In this document: piece by piece, positions 33,847 to 41,909 of the stretch
Layout: each line of letters starts with the position of its first letter
Position numbering within the stretch: the first letter of the stretch is position 1
Assembly (NCBI RefSeq): GCF_029338375.1
Contig: NZ_CP119804.1
Location: 2,500,955 to 2,564,954, forward strand
Source of the DNA: Halorussus lipolyticus
GTDB lineage: Archaea; Halobacteriota; Halobacteria; Halobacteriales; Haladaptataceae
Length of the DNA stretch: 64,000 nucleotides
Direction: 5' to 3'
Notes under the pieces: generated by a model
What the model saw: the letters and a program-made list of their open reading frames with translations, nothing else
What the model was told of the DNA's origin: nothing
Databases searched by the model: none
Made by a program: the position numbers and the translations under genes

Positions 33847-34560
33847 CTACAGGTAACTTTTCGGGATGCCGGACCCGGCGATGAGGTCCTGTCCATCGAA
33901 ACCGGGGATGTCCTGATTCGCGCCGTTGTACCGGATGGCGAAGTGGACGTGCGGGCCGGTCGAGTTACCTGTGCTACCCATCTCGCCGATTTGCTGGCCC
34001 TCGGTCACGGCCTCGCCGTCCGAAACGTATCGCTCCTGCATGTGGCAGTAGATACTGGTCCATCCGCCGCCATGGTCGATGGAGACGTAGTAGCCACATC
34101 GGTCGCCGTACCCGGTGTAGGCCGTGCCGTCGCGCGCGGCGACTAGCGGCGTGCCGTAGTCGTTCCCGATGTCGATGGCTCCGCCGTCCTCTGCTGAGGT
34201 CTGAGTGATGAAGCCCCAGCAGGGGTACGAGAAGTCGGTCGGGCCGTCGAGCCACGCATCGCCCTCCGCGACCCAGCCAGTGATGCGGCCGTTGTCGCTG
34301 TCTTGGTTGAACGAGACTTTCCACCACGTGTAGCCGTCGGCGCTGGTCGGCCCGTCTACGATGTGGCCGCCAGTCCACTGGTCGGCCGTGGCCTTCACGC
34401 TCGCGCTGGTCGTGGGATTCTCGCGGATGTTGAGGTCCGTCGAGGTAAGTACGGGGTCGCTGACCGACAGGTGGCCCGCGGCGGCCGTTCCGCTCAGGGC
34501 CACACCGCCGACGATTGCCGAACTACTCGCCTTCAGGAAACTTCGTCTATCGAATTTCAT
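33847..34560 (-). CDS. Tat-exported SH3b plus M23-like peptidase protein, copy 2
   Basis: A 237-residue paralogue of the preceding protein. It has a Tat signal (DRRSFLKASS), an SH3 domain (LNIRENPTTSASVK ... WWKVSF ... GWVAEG) and an M23 domain. Here the last motif GPHVHF (HxH) and the catalytic-type YCHM are intact. The first motif reads GGAIDIG, so the zinc-binding His of HxxxD is replaced by Gly while Asp is kept. SH3 domains are close in sequence; M23 domains have diverged more. Either they are pseudo-enzymes that bind walls, or two partners that work together. Confidence 0.87.
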   Translation of the reverse strand: MKFDRRSFLKASSSAIVGGVALSGTAAAGHLSVSDPVLTSTDLNIRENPTTSASVKATADQWTGGHIVDGPTSADGYTWWKVSFNQDSDNGRITGWVAEGDAWLDGPTDFSYPCWGFITQTSAEDGGAIDIGNDYGTPLVAARDGTAYTGYGDRCGYYVSIDHGGGWTSIYCHMQERYVSDGEAVTEGQQIGEMGSTGNSTGPHVHFAIRYNGANQDIPGFDGQDLIAGSGIPKSYL

Positions 34561-34624
34561 GCGTGAAAATAACTTTGCGCGAGTGACTAAAAATTAACTC
34601 TAGAAATTAGGAAATTTCACACAG

Positions 34625-35143
34625 CTAGCGGTCGGCGATGGCGTTCTCCACTTCGTCGTAGTCCGGGAAGTCGGGCCATTCCTCGGCGACCCACCCGTAC
34701 TCGACGGTTCGGTCCTCGTCCAGCAGGAAGACGGCGGGACGGGGTTCGCTCACACCTGCCATCCCGTCGAGGTCGTTGACGATGCCGTACTCGTCGGCGA
34801 CGCCGTTCTGGGGGTCGCTGAACAGTCGGTAGTCGATGCCGCGCTCCTCTATCAGTTGCTTGTGGGCGTAGGGGTCCGAGATGGAGAGGCCGACCACGGT
34901 GAGGTCGTCGGCCTCCTCGCTCCCCCACTTGCGGTCCCGAATCTCGTTCCACATGTAGGTCGCGGGGAACGCCCCGTCCATCGTGAAGAAGACCAGCAGG
35001 ACCGGCCCTTCGTCGGTCAACTCCGAGAGGGCGGTGTCCTCCCAGTACTCGTCGGTGACCAGCGGCCGGGTGAAGTCGGGCGCGGTGTCGCCCGCTTCGA
35101 GGTGGTCGGTCTCGGGGAGGTCCACGACTTCGAAGTCTACCAT
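34625..35143 (-). CDS. peroxiredoxin-fold protein lacking all cysteines
   Basis: A 172-residue AhpC/TSA-type thioredoxin-fold protein (GDTAPDFTRPLV ... GPVLLVFFTMDGAFPATYMWNEI ... VVGLSISDPYAHKQLIEERGIDYRLFSDP). Where a peroxidatic Cys should follow the FF strand there is TMDGAFPAT, and no Cys occurs anywhere. It cannot be a thiol peroxidase by the normal mechanism. It abuts a glutaredoxin-like gene, with which it is probably translationally coupled. The ATG at 35143 follows the upstream stop by one base; an ATG three codons earlier (35152) would overlap it. Confidence 0.8.
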   Translation of the reverse strand: MVDFEVVDLPETDHLEAGDTAPDFTRPLVTDEYWEDTALSELTDEGPVLLVFFTMDGAFPATYMWNEIRDRKWGSEEADDLTVVGLSISDPYAHKQLIEERGIDYRLFSDPQNGVADEYGIVNDLDGMAGVSEPRPAVFLLDEDRTVEYGWVAEEWPDFPDYDEVENAIADR

Positions 35144-35144
35144 C

Positions 35145-35468
35145 TCAGGCACCTCCCTCCTCGTCGTCGGCTTGCTCCTCGCCGCCGTTTGCTCGCGCGC
35201 CGCCGTCGCCGTAGGTGTTTTCGAGGTACTCCACGATGTTGGCGCTCTCGCTCATCGTGACGCCGGTGTTTTCGTCCACGATGGCGGGCACGGTCCGCTT
35301 GCCCGAGATTCGCTTGACGACGTTTCGGTCGCTGTGCATCGGTTCCACGAACCGCGAACTGTAGTCGAGGTCGTACTCGTGGAGTTTGCGAACCACGCGC
35401 TCGCAGAAGGGACAAGCCTGCAAGCGATACAGCGTAATCCCCGATTCGGCGCTCGCTGACTGGCTCAT
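35145..35468 (-). CDS. glutaredoxin-like protein with CPFC active site
   Basis: A 107-residue glutaredoxin / GST-N-type protein: ITLYRLQACPFCERVVRKL places the redox CPFC at residues 19-22. The cis-Pro is in KRTVPAIVDE, and MSESANIVEYLENTYG completes the fold. The C-terminal 20 residues are an acidic, disordered tail. It probably reduces disulfides using small thiols of haloarchaea such as gamma-glutamylcysteine. It is the first gene of a two-gene operon with the Cys-less redoxin. Confidence 0.88.
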   Translation of the reverse strand: MSQSASAESGITLYRLQACPFCERVVRKLHEYDLDYSSRFVEPMHSDRNVVKRISGKRTVPAIVDENTGVTMSESANIVEYLENTYGDGGARANGGEEQADDEEGGA

Positions 35469-35581
35469 GGTGAGTTATTCGAAGGAAACGATGGTAAGGT
35501 CTTCGCTCGCGGCAGTCTCACCTCGGTCACTAGGAAAAGAATAAAGAGTTAATCCCGTCCACTTTCAAGTTGGGTTGTCGA

Positions 35582-36985
35582 ATGGTGTCATTCCCGATGT
35601 TTACCGTCGCGTCCGTAGGGGCAACGCCCGCCGCGGAAGTGCTGGGTATTCAACTCTCCGAGTCGCTTCTGACGTGGGGCGGTGCGCTCGTCATCGTCCT
35701 TCTCATCGCACTCTCGGGATTCTTCTCGTCCTCGGAGATTGCGATGTTCTCGCTGGCCAACCATCGCGTCGATGCGTTGGTCGAAGATAACATCCCCGGT
35801 GCGGACACGGTGGACGAACTCAAATCCGACCCCCATCGTCTGCTCGTCACGATTCTGGTCGGCAACAACATCGTCAACATTGCGATGTCCTCGATTGCCA
35901 CTGGTGTCCTTGCGCTCCACCTCACGCAGGGACAGGCGGTGGCCGTGGCGACGTTCGGGATTACGGCACTCGTTTTGCTGTTCGGCGAGAGCGCGCCCAA
36001 GTCCTACGCGGTCGAAAACACCGAGTCGTGGGCGCTCCGCATCGCTCGCCCGCTGAAGTACTCCGAGTACACGCTCCTCCCGCTTGTCGTCCTGTTCGAC
36101 TACCTGACGCGTGTCGTCAACAAGGTCACTGGCGGTCGGTCGGCCATCGAGACCTCGTACGTGACCCGCGACGAGATTCAGAACATGATAGAGACCGGCG
36201 AGCGCGAGGGCGTCATCGAGGAGGACGAGCGCGAGATGCTCCAGCGCATCTTCCGGTTCAACAACACTATCGCCAAGGAGGTCATGACTCCTCGACTCGA
36301 CATGACCGCGGTGGCCAAGACCGCGACCATCGACGAGGCCATCGAGACGCTGGTCCAGAGCGGCCACGAGCGCGTCCCGGTCTACGAGGGAAGCCTCGAC
36401 AACGTTATCGGCGTCATCCACATCCGCGATTTGGTCCGCGAACAGACCTACGGCGAGAACCCCGACCTCGAACTGGACGACGTGATTCAACCGACCCTCC
36501 ACGTCCCCGAGAGCAAGAACGTGGACGAACTCCTCACCGAGATGCGCGAGAACCGGATGCAGATGGTCATCGTCATCGACGAGTTCGGGACCACCGAGGG
36601 CCTCGTGACGATGGAGGACATGGTGGAGGAAATCGTCGGCGACATCCTCGAAGGCGAGGAGGAAGAACCCGTCGAGTACGTGGACGACGATACGGTCATC
36701 GTCAAGGGCGAACTCAACATTGACGAGGTGAACGAGGTCCTCGACATCGACCTGCCGGAAGGCGAGGAGTTCGAGACGGTCGCCGGGTTCATCTTCAACC
36801 GCGCCGGCCGTCTCGTGGAAGAAGGCGAGACCATCACCTACGACGGCGTGCGCCTCCACGTCGAACAGGTCGAGAACACTCGCATCATGAAGGCCCGCGT
36901 GACGAAACTGGACGAGGAGGAACTGGCCGAGAGCGCGGGCGAGTCGGGTACGGAGTTAGAGGAAGGCGTCGAGACCGAAGGGTAG
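35582..36985 (+). CDS. CNNM/CorC-type membrane protein with CBS domains
   Basis: A 467-residue protein of the hemolysin/CNNM family. The N-terminal DUF21 membrane domain (residues about 20-190) has LIALSGFFSSSEIAMFSL and LVTILVGNNIVNIAMSS. Two CBS domains follow (about 210-330), including TPRLDMTAV and VIDEFGTTEGLVTMEDMVEEIVGDI. A CorC/HlyC domain closes the chain (about 350-430). Such proteins are linked to magnesium or cobalt efflux and are regulated by nucleotide binding to the CBS pair. The acidic tail is disordered. The ATG at 35582 is used. Confidence 0.9.
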   Translation: MVSFPMFTVASVGATPAAEVLGIQLSESLLTWGGALVIVLLIALSGFFSSSEIAMFSLANHRVDALVEDNIPGADTVDELKSDPHRLLVTILVGNNIVNIAMSSIATGVLALHLTQGQAVAVATFGITALVLLFGESAPKSYAVENTESWALRIARPLKYSEYTLLPLVVLFDYLTRVVNKVTGGRSAIETSYVTRDEIQNMIETGEREGVIEEDEREMLQRIFRFNNTIAKEVMTPRLDMTAVAKTATIDEAIETLVQSGHERVPVYEGSLDNVIGVIHIRDLVREQTYGENPDLELDDVIQPTLHVPESKNVDELLTEMRENRMQMVIVIDEFGTTEGLVTMEDMVEEIVGDILEGEEEEPVEYVDDDTVIVKGELNIDEVNEVLDIDLPEGEEFETVAGFIFNRAGRLVEEGETITYDGVRLHVEQVENTRIMKARVTKLDEEELAESAGESGTELEEGVETEG

Positions 36986-37050
36986 ACCGGTAGCTACCAA
37001 TTCCCGTCGTTCGAACGATTCCTAACCTCCAAACAACCTTTATAATTCCT

Positions 37051-37076
37051 TTAGAAATAATATTGTTTCTCTAAAC
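37051..37076. terminator. AT-rich palindrome between convergent genes
   Basis: TTTAGAAATAATATTGTTTC followed by TCTAAA is an imperfect palindrome between the convergent CNNM and PiT genes. Sixteen bases (37059-37074) are identical to 6560-6575. A bidirectional terminator is likely. Confidence 0.4.
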
Positions 37077-37130
37077 CGTTTAGAGGTGTCCGTGTCCCAT
37101 CGCCGACGGTCCGGTAGCCGAACAGTCCGA

Positions 37131-38321
37131 CTACCCGACTATCTCGATGAGCGTGAACACGCCGTAGGCGATGCCAGTCGCCAGCACGAGCGACCCGAGC
37201 CACGCCAGCACGGTGTAGCCCATCTTCTTTCTGCTCACGCCGCCGCCCTCCGCGGCGTACCCGCTCCCCACGATTGCGCTCACGATGATTTCGTTGAACG
37301 AGACCGGGATGCCGAAGAAGACGGCGGTCTGGGCGATGGCGAACGAGGGGATGAGCGCGGCGATGGACCTGCGGGGGCCGAGCGCCGAGTAGTCCTGCGC
37401 GAGTGCTTTTATCATCCGCGGAGCGCCGGTCCACGACCCGGCCAGCAAGCCGATACCCCCGCCGACGAGGACGGGCACGAGCGGAATCTCGAAGGGGTCG
37501 AGCAAGGGGACCAGCGGGCCGATGGCGAGGCCGACCTGCGACCCGCCGGCCGAGAAGGCGACGAGGCTTCCCAGCGCGATGAGGAAGTGGCGCTGTCCGC
37601 CGGCCAAGTCCCGGCGCACGTCCCACGCCAGCAGTCCGGCGATGAAGACAGCGATGCCCAGCGAGACCACTATCCGTCCGGTCTCGAACCCGGCGAAGGC
37701 GGGGAGCGCCAGCGCCTCGCCAGCGGCTTCGGCGACCGACTGACTCACGTCCGGCGGCCCCAGCAGGACGAACTTGACGTTGGCGATGATGAGGCCGACG
37801 AGCGCGCCCAGCAGGGGAATGACGTTCTCCTCGGCGGTGCGCTCCGAGCGCAAGAGTTTCGCGGTGGTGTAGGCGATGGAACTCCCGACGAAGGGCGTCA
37901 GTACCCAGAGCGCCGAAATCTGCTGGTACTTCGCCCACGCCGGATCGCCGCCCAGCGCCAGTCCGACGCCGACGATGGCCCCGGTGACGGTGAACGCCGT
38001 GGCGATGGGATAGCCCGTGAACACGCCGATTGCGACCAACAGGGCGGCGACGATGAGTCCGGTCGTCGCCGCGATTGCTGTCAACTCGACGCCGACGATG
38101 AGTTCCTTGCCAACTGCTTCCGAGACGTTCGCGCCCTGCATCACCGCCCCGAGAAATCCGAGCAGACCGACGAAGAACCCGGCCCGCATCACCGAAATAG
38201 CGTTCGCGCCGACGGCGGGCGCGTAGGGCGTCGAACCCGAGGACCCCGCACCGATGGCCCACGCCATGAACAGACTGGCGATAGCTGCGATTACCAACGT
38301 CACGACACCAGTCCCGACCAT
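37131..38321 (-). CDS. inorganic phosphate transporter, PiT family (1)
   Basis: A 396-residue protein with about ten membrane segments and the PiT repeat signatures MQGANVSEAVG (near 56) and a second inverted half with GSSIAYTTAKLL and GVSRKKMGYTVLAWLGS near the C-terminus. The family imports phosphate with Na+ or H+. It differs clearly from the two tandem PiT copies at 52-54.7 kb. The ATG at 38321 is preferred to a TTG eight codons upstream. It is followed (77-base gap) by the DUF5828-like gene. Confidence 0.85.
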   Translation of the reverse strand: MVGTGVVTLVIAAIASLFMAWAIGAGSSGSTPYAPAVGANAISVMRAGFFVGLLGFLGAVMQGANVSEAVGKELIVGVELTAIAATTGLIVAALLVAIGVFTGYPIATAFTVTGAIVGVGLALGGDPAWAKYQQISALWVLTPFVGSSIAYTTAKLLRSERTAEENVIPLLGALVGLIIANVKFVLLGPPDVSQSVAEAAGEALALPAFAGFETGRIVVSLGIAVFIAGLLAWDVRRDLAGGQRHFLIALGSLVAFSAGGSQVGLAIGPLVPLLDPFEIPLVPVLVGGGIGLLAGSWTGAPRMIKALAQDYSALGPRRSIAALIPSFAIAQTAVFFGIPVSFNEIIVSAIVGSGYAAEGGGVSRKKMGYTVLAWLGSLVLATGIAYGVFTLIEIVG

Positions 38322-38397
38322 AGCGGAACCTATCGCCGACGACAAAATAGTCTACCGGCTTCGTGCTGGCCGTTTTCCGGGGTTCGCTCGCGCCCGG

Positions 38398-39084
38398 TCA
38401 GGTCGTCTTCGAGTGTGGCTCCTCGGGTTCGCGGGGCGCTTCGACGCCCTCGGCGGCCTCGGCGGTGTCGGTGCGCTTCTCGGTGGCGACGTGCCAGCGA
38501 TTCACCTCGTCCTCGTAGTCGGCGAGTTTCCGGCTCACTTGGTCCTTGAGGTCGTCGTCGTTGATGTTGACCTCGAAGACGAATTGCTCCTCGCCGTCTC
38601 CGCGGCCGACCTGCTGGACGTTGGCGCTGATGAGGTCGTTGTCGAAGTAGTAGGGCGCGAGCCGAGTCATCACTTTCTGGTACACCGTGTCCTCGACTTT
38701 TCGGAGCGCCTTCCGACTCGCCGAGTCCGCCGCGCGGGCGACGTAGCTCACCGAGTCCTGCCACTTGTCCAGCGCCTCGTCGGTCTCCTCGTCTTCCAAC
38801 TTCTCGTAGGACTCGCTGATTTTCTCGCCCGCGGTTTTGAGGTCGTCGTCGGGTGCCTTGCCCTTCTGTTCGCCCTTGCCCTCGTCCACGGAGGCCTGCT
38901 CGGCCGTCTTCTCCGAAACGTCCTCGCCGAGTCGCTCGTGGTGTTTCGGTCGCCACTCCTCCCACTCCTCGTAGGCGTCGCCGGACGCTCCAGCCTCGCG
39001 GAGGGCCTCGGTGATGCGTTCGCCGTGTTCGACGATGTCGCCCCACGTGCCGCGGAGCTTGAAGCCCGAAACGCTCTCTTCCAT
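38398..39084 (-). CDS. uncharacterised acidic protein (DUF5828-like)
   Basis: A 228-residue highly charged, mostly helical protein without Cys or membrane segments, resembling the haloarchaeal DUF5828 family. A low-complexity linker (GKGEQKGKAPDDD, about 70-82) separates an N-terminal helical part from the rest. The region about 140-200 looks like a mixed alpha/beta domain (YYFDNDLISANVQQVGRGDGEEQFVFEVNI). The last 25 residues are Glu/Pro-rich and disordered. It probably shares a transcript with the PiT gene after it. Confidence 0.7.
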   Translation of the reverse strand: MEESVSGFKLRGTWGDIVEHGERITEALREAGASGDAYEEWEEWRPKHHERLGEDVSEKTAEQASVDEGKGEQKGKAPDDDLKTAGEKISESYEKLEDEETDEALDKWQDSVSYVARAADSASRKALRKVEDTVYQKVMTRLAPYYFDNDLISANVQQVGRGDGEEQFVFEVNINDDDLKDQVSRKLADYEDEVNRWHVATEKRTDTAEAAEGVEAPREPEEPHSKTT

Positions 39085-39156
39085 TGATGAATCACCTAGT
39101 TCGGCTCCGATATACGCTTGTCGGGTGCTATTCGTTTTGCGGTTAGCGACCGTGTA

Positions 39157-39333
39157 TCACTCGCGTTCCGTTCCATGCTTTTGGTTCACGCGGTAGTTGG
39201 TACCGATGAACAGTAAAACTTCGGCGGTCCGTCGGTCGGCGAGGTAACTCGACACCGCACCCGGTTCGGAGGGTTCGTTGGGGTCAAACTGGCGCGTTGG
39301 CCCGTGGGACTGACTCTCGGCCTCGCTGGTCAT
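39157..39333 (-). CDS. 58-residue small acidic protein
   Basis: A short frame beginning MTSEAESQSHGP and ending NYRVNQKHGTERE. Composition is haloarchaeal (acidic, Ser-rich start; then a helix SSYLADRRTAEVLLFIGT). No family is recognised. The start codon touches the TATA box of the divergent upp gene, so the two genes share one short control region. The consistent codon use and placement argue for a real gene. Confidence 0.55.
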   Translation of the reverse strand: MTSEAESQSHGPTRQFDPNEPSEPGAVSSYLADRRTAEVLLFIGTNYRVNQKHGTERE

Positions 39334-39341
39334 ATTAAAAG
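39334..39341 (+). promoter_or_regulatory. TATA box of upp
   Basis: ATTAAAAG lies about 35-40 bases before the upp ATG at 39375, directly beside the start codon of the divergent small gene. Transcription would start about 10 bases before the upp codon. Confidence 0.5.
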
Positions 39342-39374
39342 ATAAGCCCCCGCACGCCCCGAGTAGGGATAGAC

Positions 39375-40052
39375 ATGACCATTGAGGACCGCGGGGACGC
39401 CAAACTCCTCACGCACGCCTTGGCACAGGACACCCTCTCGAAACTCCGAGACGTAGAGACCGAGCAGGTCGGATTCCGGAAGGGCCTCGTCAAACTCGGC
39501 CGCATCTGCGGCTACGAAATCATCGACGGCGCGATGGAGACGGAGTACGTTTCCATCGAGACGCCGCTGACCGAGACGACCGGCCAGCGCGTCAAAGGAC
39601 TGGACGACGTGGTAATCATCAACGTCCTCCGGGCCGCGACCCCCTTCGTGGAGGGCCTGCTCAAGGCCTTCCCCCGCGCCAAGCAGGGCGTCATCAGCGC
39701 TGGCAGAGACGAGGAGGCCGGTCGCGGCGAGGACGGGAGCTTCCCCATCACCATCGACTACGTGAAACTTCCCGAAATTCGAGAGAAAGACACGGTTATC
39801 GTGGCCGACCCCATGCTCGCCACCGGTTCGACCATGTGCGCGGTCCTCGATGAGGTGCTGGAGGAGCAATCCAATCCCGAAGACCTGTTCGTCCTCTCGG
39901 CGGTCAGCGCGCCCGAAGGCCTGCTCCGCGTCGGCGACGAGTTCGACGAGGCAGACCTGCTGACGGTCGCCATCGACGACGAACTCAACGACGAGGGCTT
40001 CATCGTGCCCGGCCTCGGCGACGCCGGCGACCGGGCGTTCCGGACCCAGTAA
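39375..40052 (+). CDS. upp: uracil phosphoribosyltransferase
   Basis: A 225-residue enzyme that salvages uracil to UMP with PRPP. Key parts are [12 protein letters not shown] (uracil-side loop, near residue 79), the PRPP-binding motif [12 protein letters not shown] (near residue 147) and the C-terminal [15 protein letters not shown] uracil-binding segment. Length and motifs are normal. It is convergent with the Usp gene at only 15 bases. Confidence 0.96.
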   Translation: MTIEDRGDAKLLTHALAQDTLSKLRDVETEQVGFRKGLVKLGRICGYEIIDGAMETEYVSIETPLTETTGQRVKGLDDVVIINVLRAATPFVEGLLKAFPRAKQGVISAGRDEEAGRGEDGSFPITIDYVKLPEIREKDTVIVADPMLATGSTMCAVLDEVLEEQSNPEDLFVLSAVSAPEGLLRVGDEFDEADLLTVAIDDELNDEGFIVPGLGDAGDRAFRTQ

Positions 40053-40067
40053 CTCTCGCGTACCCCT

Positions 40068-40925
40068 TTAGAGTCTGAACACCCGCGACAACAGCGACCC
40101 GTCGCCCTTCTTCGCCATAATCACGGTTCCCTCCGCACGCTTCCCCACTTTCCGAGGAGTAGACCCGACCACGCGCCGCCGAATCGCGCCGGTCCGAGTC
40201 GCACCGAGGACCGTCACGTCTCGGGTCTGCGACGCAGTGACGATTTCGTCTGCGACCTCGCCCGACCGGAGTTCGGTCTCGACCGGCACGCCCGCGAGGT
40301 GGTCGGCGGTCTCGGCCAGTAAATCGCGCGCTGACGACTCGGCCTCCGCGCTCGGCGAATCCACTACTCGAAGCAAATCAACCCGAGCGTCGTTGCTGAC
40401 TGCAATCGCCCGCGCCACCGACGCCGCGAGGTCGGCGTTTCGACTCCGAGCAACCGGCAGGAGGACCGCTTCGACGCCGTTTGCGAGCGCGCCGATTTTC
40501 TCGACCAGCACGTCGCAGTCGGCCCGGCGCACGATTCGGTCCACGTTGGTCCCCAGAATCGCGCTCTCGCGGGACCGGTCCTGCCATCCGACGACCAGTC
40601 CGTCGCACCCTCGCTCGCGGACCGCGTGGAGGACGCCCCGCGCTGGCGTCGAAGCCACGAATAGCCGGCCCGACACGGGCACGCCGGTACCGGAGGCGAC
40701 TTCGATGGCCCGGTCGAGGACGGCCCGGCGCTCGCCGCCGAACTCGCGGGTGATAACCTCGTCGGTGAACAGCGCCAGCGGGGACTCTTGGGGCGTCACA
40801 ATCACGCCGACCACGAAGACCGAGGCTCCTCGGTCGCGGGCCACGTCCACCGCGGTCCGGACCAACTGCTCGGCGTTGTCCGGGTTCCCGACCGCGACCG
40901 CGATGCAGGACTCCTCGGTCGCCAT
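40068..40925 (-). CDS. tandem universal stress protein
   Basis: A 285-residue protein with two Usp domains. The first (about 8-142) contains ASVFVVGVIV, GRLFVASTPARGVLHAVRERGCDGLVVG and ILGTNVDRIVRRADCDVLV. The second (about 148-278) contains AVLLPVARSRNADLAASVA and VTVLGATRTGAIRRRVVG. The G-2x-G-9x-G-S/T ATP loop is incomplete in both, so ATP binding is uncertain. Such double Usp proteins are common beside transporters in haloarchaea. Confidence 0.85.
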   Translation of the reverse strand: MATEESCIAVAVGNPDNAEQLVRTAVDVARDRGASVFVVGVIVTPQESPLALFTDEVITREFGGERRAVLDRAIEVASGTGVPVSGRLFVASTPARGVLHAVRERGCDGLVVGWQDRSRESAILGTNVDRIVRRADCDVLVEKIGALANGVEAVLLPVARSRNADLAASVARAIAVSNDARVDLLRVVDSPSAEAESSARDLLAETADHLAGVPVETELRSGEVADEIVTASQTRDVTVLGATRTGAIRRRVVGSTPRKVGKRAEGTVIMAKKGDGSLLSRVFRL

Positions 40926-41186
40926 TAGCGATTACACACCGTCCGCGAGCAAAAGCGTTCGGCCGCCTCGGGCAGTAATCTTCGGTCGTCGGAGACCGGA
41001 TTCGAGGACCCCCCGAAATCACACTCGCCGAACGAAGACAGAATTAAACAACCTACATATGGAAAAATATTCCCTAAATATAATTATATCTGTTCTAGAT
41101 TCCTCCAATCTCGGCTCTCAAACAGTATCTCCCCGAACCCAGACCGACAACCAAAATCTATGTAGCCCCGCTACACATCCCGAACC

Positions 41187-41414
41187 ATGACCGACGCCGA
41201 GGAGTCCGACCCCTGCGACGACTGCCGAAATCCCGTGTCGGACGCGCTGGCCCGCACGATTCGGTTGACCGTGGACCGCTCGCAAATCGACAGCCAGCGG
41301 CTCTGTCCCGAGTGCTTCGCCGACTGGATAGACCGCTACGAGGACGAGATGCAACCCGTGGACGACGGCCCGGAGGTCATCGACGACGGCGAGTCCGAAA
41401 TCATCGTGGACTGA
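41187..41414 (+). CDS. small zinc-finger-like acidic protein
   Basis: A 75-residue protein with two CxxC pairs, CDDC (residues 10-13) and CPEC (residues 40-43), spaced to form a small zinc ribbon. An acidic tail ends ESEIIVD. No named family is assigned. It stands alone; the 261 bases before it are AT-rich with no other visible feature. Confidence 0.72.
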   Translation: MTDAEESDPCDDCRNPVSDALARTIRLTVDRSQIDSQRLCPECFADWIDRYEDEMQPVDDGPEVIDDGESEIIVD

Positions 41415-41726
41415 CTCGAATCGTCACGGACTGAACCCCTCCGTCTCGACTGGAGAACGCCGGGCTTGCTGGCGATTATCCACACCATATCTGCTGACGA
41501 AGACGACCCCTATCGCGGTCAATAGTTCGGGGAGTCGGCCGTAGCGGTCCGTATCGGTCCGTATCGACCCGGACTCGACCCCCTCGTTTCGGGTACAAGA
41601 ACGCAAGACGGCTCCGGGGTGTGGGCCGTGAGCATCGCTACCGAAGCCGACCTTTGTGTGCGAAAAGTGACCACGGGAGTCGTGTCGAGGCGGATAGTCG
41701 ATTATTTCGTGGCGGGATTATTCAGG
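41415..41726. other. intergenic, no gene seen
   Basis: A 312-base stretch between the zinc-finger-like gene and repeat copy A. Apart from a GTATCGGTCC near-duplicate (CGGTCCGTAT repeated at about 41545-41567) nothing is recognised. Confidence 0.4.
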
Positions 41727-41909
41727 GAACTAGCTTCGGGCTTGAACGAAGCCGTCTACCGCCCCGCACAGCACCGCCCTCACGCCTCCCCAACCTCGTC
41801 GGCCGCGCGAGGCGGCCGACTCCACCGGCAGACAAACCGCGTCTGCCGAGCCTTCGTTCGCTTCGCTCACGAAGACCTCGCGCGCGAGGAACCGCGCGCG
41901 CCGGGAGGG
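41727..41909 (+). repeat. dispersed GC-rich intergenic repeat, copy A
   Basis: Holds AACTAGCTTCGGGCTTG, CCGCACAGCACCGC, CCTCACGCCTCCCC and CAACCTCGT followed by GGCCGCGCGAGGCGGCC. It matches copy B (minus strand, 14.4-14.5 kb) over about 100 bases and copy C (15.4 kb) in three blocks. A GCGCGCG palindrome ends it right at the stop of the S9 peptidase gene. Confidence 0.7.
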
